From contig CAWZYM010000174.1 in the NCBI GenBank assembly GCA_963966185.1, forward strand, positions 490,001-554,000: DNA of 64,000 nucleotides. Direction: 5' to 3'. Below the pieces are notes generated by a model. It made no database searches, had not been told where the DNA came from, and was given only the letters and a program-made list of their open reading frames with translations. The position numbers and the translations under genes were made by a program. Below are positions 63,543 to 64,000 of the stretch, piece by piece (the first letter of the stretch is position 1; each line of letters begins with the position of its first letter). This DNA comes from Rhabditoides inermis (lineage: Eukaryota > Nematoda > Chromadorea > Rhabditida > Rhabditidae).

Positions 63543-64000
63543 TTAGAGAGGGCGCGCCAGCGCCCTCTCGTTTGTACTGGATGTCCCCGCGCGCTAGAAT
63601 GCTCAAAAACGACTTTTCCCGGATGAAGCACTTTTCCTCATTTTGAAGTGATTTCCACTGTTACATTGCATTCACATCTCTATTCGATAGAGTTATAGAA
63701 AGTTGTATTGAGTTTGATTGAATTTGAAGCGAGATACGGAGAGTCCGCATTCGAGTGCGGATTGAGATTGGTGTCGGGCGGGCGGGCGGGCGTCGGACAA
63801 TCGCTTTCGCCCCGCCCCCTCTGTGTGTGAGTGAGAGAGAGAGGCGAATAGCGGGTGCGCGTCGGTATCCTCGCAGCGAATCGCGAACGTGTATGAAAAT
63901 ATAATTTTGTGAAACAAAACTTAAGAAAAGGACAGATATTATCTTTCAAAAGTACTTCCAAGTAAAAGTAGTTGGTTTGTACTGTTGTCTCAGTTGAGCA
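63543..64000 (-). mobile_element. Helitron-like element E3, partial
   Basis: Begins with the family hairpin (arms AGAGAGGGCG and complement, 63545-63569, loop about GCCA) at an A|T joint in core C15. The interior is unlike E1 and E2: a TCCGCA/TGCGGA hairpin (63744-63761), a GGGC run (about 63776-63791) and a CpG-rich stretch. From about 63926 it shows GGACAGATATTATC and AAGTACTTCC, the start of the long inverted repeat seen in E1. It therefore belongs to the same family but a diverged branch. It runs off the window. No gene is recognised. Confidence 0.6.

Noticed and set aside
63680..63961. 93-codon minus-strand ORF in E3
   Set aside because: Low-complexity content (GGGC and GA runs) and no similarity to E1 or E2. 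Not supportable as a gene.

Overview
This window is eukaryotic, almost entirely repetitive DNA, with no ordinary gene. The only credible protein-coding sequences are two copies of one retroelement ORF (an intact 246-codon copy near 60 kb and a 5'-truncated copy near 17 kb). The protein has an L1-ORF1p-like layout: low-complexity N-terminus, short coiled coil, RRM-like segment, basic C-terminal domain. Its C-terminal pattern reminds me of retroelement proteins from nematodes, so a nematode or other invertebrate is my guess, at low confidence. No rRNA, tRNA, CRISPR or bacterial-type operon was seen.

Layout. Two related satellites make up most of the window: one of 110 bp and one of 139 bp. They share a GC-rich box (CGCTCCG...CGCGCCTCCGCGGTCAAA) followed by TATCAGTAG, and arrays switch from one family to the other, often at that point. 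Embedded in them are 15 copies (C1-C15) of a roughly 1.1-kb core, always in the same orientation. Most cores are preceded by a diverged 110-bp-like lead-in and a GA microsatellite, and most run into a new 139-bp array. The cores start near 1514, 11063, 14451, 20047, 24353, 27362, 31554, 36640, 39884, 43037, 45359, 47415, 52214, 58043 and 63490 (the last is cut off). Core-to-core spacing varies from 2.06 to 5.8 kb, apart from one 9.5-kb interval enlarged by insertions, because satellite unit number varies. The window is therefore a hierarchical macrosatellite, with further segmental tandem duplications of 2.06, about 3.2, about 4.2 and about 5.8 kb.

Inside the core, the best-preserved features are small hairpins: GCGACA/TGTCGC, CTGCG/CGCAG, TCTCGG/CCGAGA, CATCG/CGATG and CTAGCGCGC/GCGCGCTAG. 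Several differences between copies fall in loops, make wobble pairs or, in C5, change both sides of a stem together. This is the most interesting signal in the window. It suggests a structured transcript or structured DNA element, but I cannot test it here.

Mobile elements sit inside the satellites, and undisturbed sibling repeats reveal the empty sites: (1) an ORF1-only, HAL1-like retroelement (16731-17564 and 59768-60981) with short target duplications; (2) a family with a terminal 10-11-bp-arm hairpin ending CTAA, inserted at A|T (3949-6983, 8223-9441, 63543-end), with Helitron/Helentron-like features and long internal inverted repeats; (3) a 552-bp terminal-inverted-repeat element with a 9-bp target duplication (12382-12933). 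Simple-sequence expansions include a 2.1-kb purine tract and a roughly 0.8-kb (TAA)n tract that grew from the AT-rich part of a 139-bp unit.
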